64,000 bases of DNA from UBA5314 sp039679855 (GTDB lineage: Bacteria; Bacillota; Syntrophomonadia; Syntrophomonadales; Syntrophomonadaceae), in NCBI GenBank assembly GCA_039679855.1, contig JBDKUE010000122.1, positions 5,254 to 69,253 of the forward strand, given 5' to 3'. Positions 60,989 to 64,000 of the stretch are shown in pieces. Positions within the stretch are counted from its first letter, which is position 1; each line of letters begins with the position of its first letter. A program made the translations under genes and the position numbers. A model generated the notes under the pieces. It searched no databases, was not told the origin of the DNA, and saw only the letters and a list, made by a program, of their open reading frames with translations.

Positions 60989-63900
60989 ATGAGGAGTCTA
61001 AAGGTTTTACTTGCTTTTATATTCACCATTCTGGCGGTTTCATGGTTTGTTGAACCGGCCTATGCGGCCACCGTCACCGCGCCCACCTCCATCAGTGCCA
61101 ACACCACCTGGACCAGTGATAATGTTTACGTTATACCTACATATACAGTTGTTCAGCCCGGAGTCCAATTAACTATACAACCAGGAACGGTTGTCAAATT
61201 CCAGGGCAGTGCCTATATGAATGTAAAAGGAACCCTTGATGCATCAGGCGCAGCTGACAATAATATAGTATTTACCTCATACAAGGATGATGAATACGGC
61301 GGGGACACCAATGGTGACGGCACAGCTACCATGCCGGCCAAAGGAGACTGGCAGTTCATCGAATCCTATACTGGTGGAACAGTAAACTGTTCTTATTGCC
61401 GAATACGGTTTGGCGGCACAAACCACGCGATGGTCTATAGCTATGGAGGAGAAGTAAATGTCAATCACTGTATTGTTGAGAAAAGTGCCGGAAGAGCAAT
61501 TGAGACAAAAGGGGCGGCAAACCTAACTGACAACCAGTTAAGTGATTTTATAACGGCAATTTATGTAAACAGCGACGCCCCCACTGTTTCAGGCAATACC
61601 ATGACCGGAGGTAATTATGGACTATATTTAGCAAATGGAGCTTCCGCTATTTCAGGCAACACTATAACCGGACCTAAATACGGAATATATGTAGTAAATG
61701 GCACTCCTACCATTAGCAATAATAATTTTAACAACTGCGTCAACAGAGCTATCCAAATTGTCAATGGGTCCCCTATAATATCCGGTAACAATCTTAATGG
61801 GGGAAGCCTGGCTGACTGCTATGGGATTCAGGTAGATAATGGGACAATCAACATTCAAAACAATACTATTTCCCAATTTCCCAATCATGAAGCTATACTT
61901 TTAGGCAGCAATGGAAGCAACATAAGCGGCAGCATTGTGGGTAATACCATGAACGGCTGCAAATACCCGCTGGGCTTTACGGGGAATAAGGTACCCGTGA
62001 TAACTTTTGACTCAAATGACTTTGCAGGTTGCTCTCTTCTGGGAATTAATCTTAATGTAAGTCTTAAATCACAAATCGTCCCCGCTTATATCATTCCTTA
62101 TATTGTTCAAAGTCTAAATATCAATACTGGGGCATCAGTTACAATAGATGGTGGAGCGGTTTTTAAAATGTTCCCCAATGTAGGTAGTTTTGTAAACGGA
62201 GAGCTGGTTTGTGCAGGCGATAAAGAACATCCCATCATTTTTACCTCCCTTAAGGACGATTCCGCAGGTGGCGATACCAACCATGACGGAAGCGCTTCAA
62301 CTCCGCAGCCTTATGACTGGTCTTATTTTGTTATAGGTGAAACAAAGGCTTCCTTCGACTGGGCTGAATTGCGTTATGGCTCTAATGGGATCAGTCTTAT
62401 CTATAACACGAGCGAACTCAAGGTTACCAATTGCGATATAAGTCGAATGAGTAATTTTGGGATAGACATACACGGCCTGGCAAAAGTCACTGTTTCAGGG
62501 AACAAGATTCATCACAACGGAAATTACGCCGGATATGGCGTTAATATTTACGGCAACGGGGCGAATACAGAGATAACCGGAAACGAATTCTACAATAATA
62601 TTCAAGGAGTAAAAGTATTTAGAAGTTCATCAACCAAAATTATCGAAAACTATTTTCACAATAATAATATAGGTATAGAAATAATGATGGCTTCAGGCGA
62701 TCAAAACAACTGTCTCATAGAACATAACAACTTTGAAAACAACGTTTACTACGGCATGGAAAACTGGACCGCCAACAACCCGCCCATAGCCATTGCTGAA
62801 AACAATTGGTGGGGTAGCGCATCCGGACCTTATCCCCTGGGAAGCGGAGATAAGATTAACAGCACTACTCTTATTGACGTAACACCCTGGTTAACATCAC
62901 CATATGTTCAGGAACAGCCTATAGAAGGGGTGCGGCATTTCTGCCTGCATTACGACCCCTTGACCAGAAAGTGGTCCCTGGTGCTGGAGCCGGTGGATTC
63001 AGGCACCGGAGCGCACATGATTGACAAGACCTTAATCAGCTTGAATGGATCCCGGCCCATTGACTTCGGCCTGAACTACAATTCCCTGATGCTCTCCGAA
63101 GGGCCTATGGGCAAAGGCTGGGCGCACAACTATGAAACCCGCCTGGAAGCTCAAGTCGATGGCAGCGTAAAGCTGCGCTGGTCGGCCAACCGGGAGAATG
63201 ATTTTACCAGCACCGATCAGGTGAACTTTACCTCCAGCGACAACGCCTGCCGGTTGGACAAACTGGTTAAAAACGTAGATGGCAGCTATACCCTGACCCG
63301 AAAAGACCAGAGTCAATATCTCTTTGACACGTTCGGGCGACTTATTGAAGAGAAAAATTCCACCGGCCTGACCCTGCAAATGACATATGACGGCAACGGC
63401 AAACTGCAGACCATAAGTGAACTTTTGTCAGATATTGCCCTCAACTTGAGCTATGACAGCAATGGCCTGCTGCAAAGCATTATTGACAATCTCAGCCGGC
63501 AGTGGTCGTTTGCCCATGATAGCAGCCATAATCTTACGGCGATTCAATATCCCAATACAACCAGCAGCGTTTTCACTTATGATACGGCAGGACAGATTTT
63601 AAGCGAAACCGACCCCCAGGGCAACCTGCTCTTTTTAAATACATATGATGATCAGGGACGGGTTATAAGTCAGGATGACGGGGTAAGCGGCAATCAATTG
63701 AGCACTATAAGCTACGATGACACCAGCCAGCCCGGCTTCCGCGTCACTACCATTACAGATAGGACCGGGCACAGCCGCCAGTACATTCACGACAGCAGCT
63801 ATCAGTTGGTCAAGGTAATCGATGAGCTGGGCAATCAAACTCAGATGGCCTATGATGCCGACGGCAACCGCATCGGCATAACCGATGCCGCCGCGCATGC

Positions 63901-64000
63901 CACCACCATGACCTACGACAGCCGGGGCAATCTGCTGACATCTACCGATGCAGGCAGCAACACCACCACCATGACTTATGACGACCGCAACAATGTGCTG
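60989..64000 (+). CDS. Secreted beta-helix/RHS-repeat protein (3' end outside window)
   Basis: The frame is open from ATG 60989 (GGAGG 10 bases upstream) to the window end: 1004 codons, no stop. It has a signal peptide (about 1-26, to AYA), then a long parallel beta-helix region (about 45-630) with repeated short N/G/T-rich rungs (ISGNTIT, ISNNNF, VSGNKI). Two larger copies of a module share DDxxGGDTNxDG with G-D-W or Y-D-W downstream (about 92-145 and 424-475), a likely calcium site. After about 683 (GSRPIDFGLNYNS) come RHS/YD repeats (YDSNGLLQSI, YDTAGQILSETD, YDDQGRVIS). Such proteins often end in a variable toxin or adhesion tip; that end is not visible. Confidence 0.9.
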   Translation, partial: MRSLKVLLAFIFTILAVSWFVEPAYAATVTAPTSISANTTWTSDNVYVIPTYTVVQPGVQLTIQPGTVVKFQGSAYMNVKGTLDASGAADNNIVFTSYKDDEYGGDTNGDGTATMPAKGDWQFIESYTGGTVNCSYCRIRFGGTNHAMVYSYGGEVNVNHCIVEKSAGRAIETKGAANLTDNQLSDFITAIYVNSDAPTVSGNTMTGGNYGLYLANGASAISGNTITGPKYGIYVVNGTPTISNNNFNNCVNRAIQIVNGSPIISGNNLNGGSLADCYGIQVDNGTINIQNNTISQFPNHEAILLGSNGSNISGSIVGNTMNGCKYPLGFTGNKVPVITFDSNDFAGCSLLGINLNVSLKSQIVPAYIIPYIVQSLNINTGASVTIDGGAVFKMFPNVGSFVNGELVCAGDKEHPIIFTSLKDDSAGGDTNHDGSASTPQPYDWSYFVIGETKASFDWAELRYGSNGISLIYNTSELKVTNCDISRMSNFGIDIHGLAKVTVSGNKIHHNGNYAGYGVNIYGNGANTEITGNEFYNNIQGVKVFRSSSTKIIENYFHNNNIGIEIMMASGDQNNCLIEHNNFENNVYYGMENWTANNPPIAIAENNWWGSASGPYPLGSGDKINSTTLIDVTPWLTSPYVQEQPIEGVRHFCLHYDPLTRKWSLVLEPVDSGTGAHMIDKTLISLNGSRPIDFGLNYNSLMLSEGPMGKGWAHNYETRLEAQVDGSVKLRWSANRENDFTSTDQVNFTSSDNACRLDKLVKNVDGSYTLTRKDQSQYLFDTFGRLIEEKNSTGLTLQMTYDGNGKLQTISELLSDIALNLSYDSNGLLQSIIDNLSRQWSFAHDSSHNLTAIQYPNTTSSVFTYDTAGQILSETDPQGNLLFLNTYDDQGRVISQDDGVSGNQLSTISYDDTSQPGFRVTTITDRTGHSRQYIHDSSYQLVKVIDELGNQTQMAYDADGNRIGITDAAAHATTMTYDSRGNLLTSTDAGSNTTTMTYDDRNNVL

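Noticed and set aside
63032..63898. Minus-strand frames of 115 and 87 residues
   Set aside because: Both lie antisense within the continuous RHS coding frame and reflect its codon pattern.

Overview
The window reads as chromosomal DNA of a low-to-mid GC, spore-forming Clostridia-type Firmicute. Supporting genes are spoVS, remA, rny (RNase Y), a PASTA kinase/PP2C pair, LL-diaminopimelate aminotransferase, an FMN riboswitch, a Gram-positive SOS box on recA and many TTG/GTG starts behind strong Shine-Dalgarno sequences. Gene order and content (cinA-thpR-recA-rny-ymdB-spoVS; an acyl-CoA type thiolase/DUF35 pair) would fit Syntrophomonadaceae. That placement is inference, since no rRNA or marker comparison was possible.

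Layout. 1-13.4 kb: two membrane-anchored genes (one an FtsH-like protease), the cinA-thpR-recA-rny-ymdB-spoVS block, a dipeptidase, a PHP hydrolase, a LysM-NlpC/P60 cell-wall hydrolase and a degenerate uracil-DNA-glycosylase-like protein. 13.8-25.8 kb: a Ca2+-type P-ATPase, then dapF-dapL-yicC-remA-gmk-rpoZ-coaBC-metK-priA. 25.8-35.3 kb: a tight operon def-fmt-DUF116-Zn peptidase-rsmB-rlmN-PP2C-prkC-rsgA-rpe, covering translation start and end processing, rRNA modification and Ser/Thr signalling. 35.3-39.3 kb: the FMN-riboswitch-controlled ribD-ribE-ribBA-ribH operon plus a small helix-hairpin-helix protein. 39.3-46 kb: a mixed region with a radical SAM protein, a membrane-anchored lysozyme-like protein, tRNA-Leu(CAG), a ComEC-like metallo-beta-lactamase, a CoA-binding protein and a MESH1-like HD protein. 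46-50.4 kb: a membrane cluster of a TIGR04222-type protein, an SPFH/zinc-ribbon protein and two tandem Tim44-like zinc-ribbon proteins. 50.6-60.7 kb: LysM-HEAT, DUF35 plus thiolase-like, alpha/beta hydrolase, MOSC, Nudix, isochorismatase-like, ECF sigma with anti-sigma, PPC domain, UPF0178, Mrp and exoA. 61-64 kb: the first 1004 codons of a very large secreted beta-helix/RHS protein that runs off the window.

The most unusual signals are not ordinary genes. (1) A family of four ~205-222 bp intergenic elements (4378, 10066, 19786, 57740) shares a core but has two different sets of self-complementary arms, so each copy is one long imperfect palindrome. (2) A second, ~254 bp palindromic element with a 45-bp tandem repeat (13446) shares its centre with the hairpin after metK (23330). 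(3) There is a perfect 31-bp hairpin at 56004. (4) A chain of hairpins ending in a terminator lies between recA and rny (5780-6014) and is a candidate structured RNA. (5) Three conserved genes appear to start at non-canonical codons: rny at ATA, ribE at ATT and exoA at CTG. I found no CRISPR array, insertion sequence transposase, prophage or rRNA gene.
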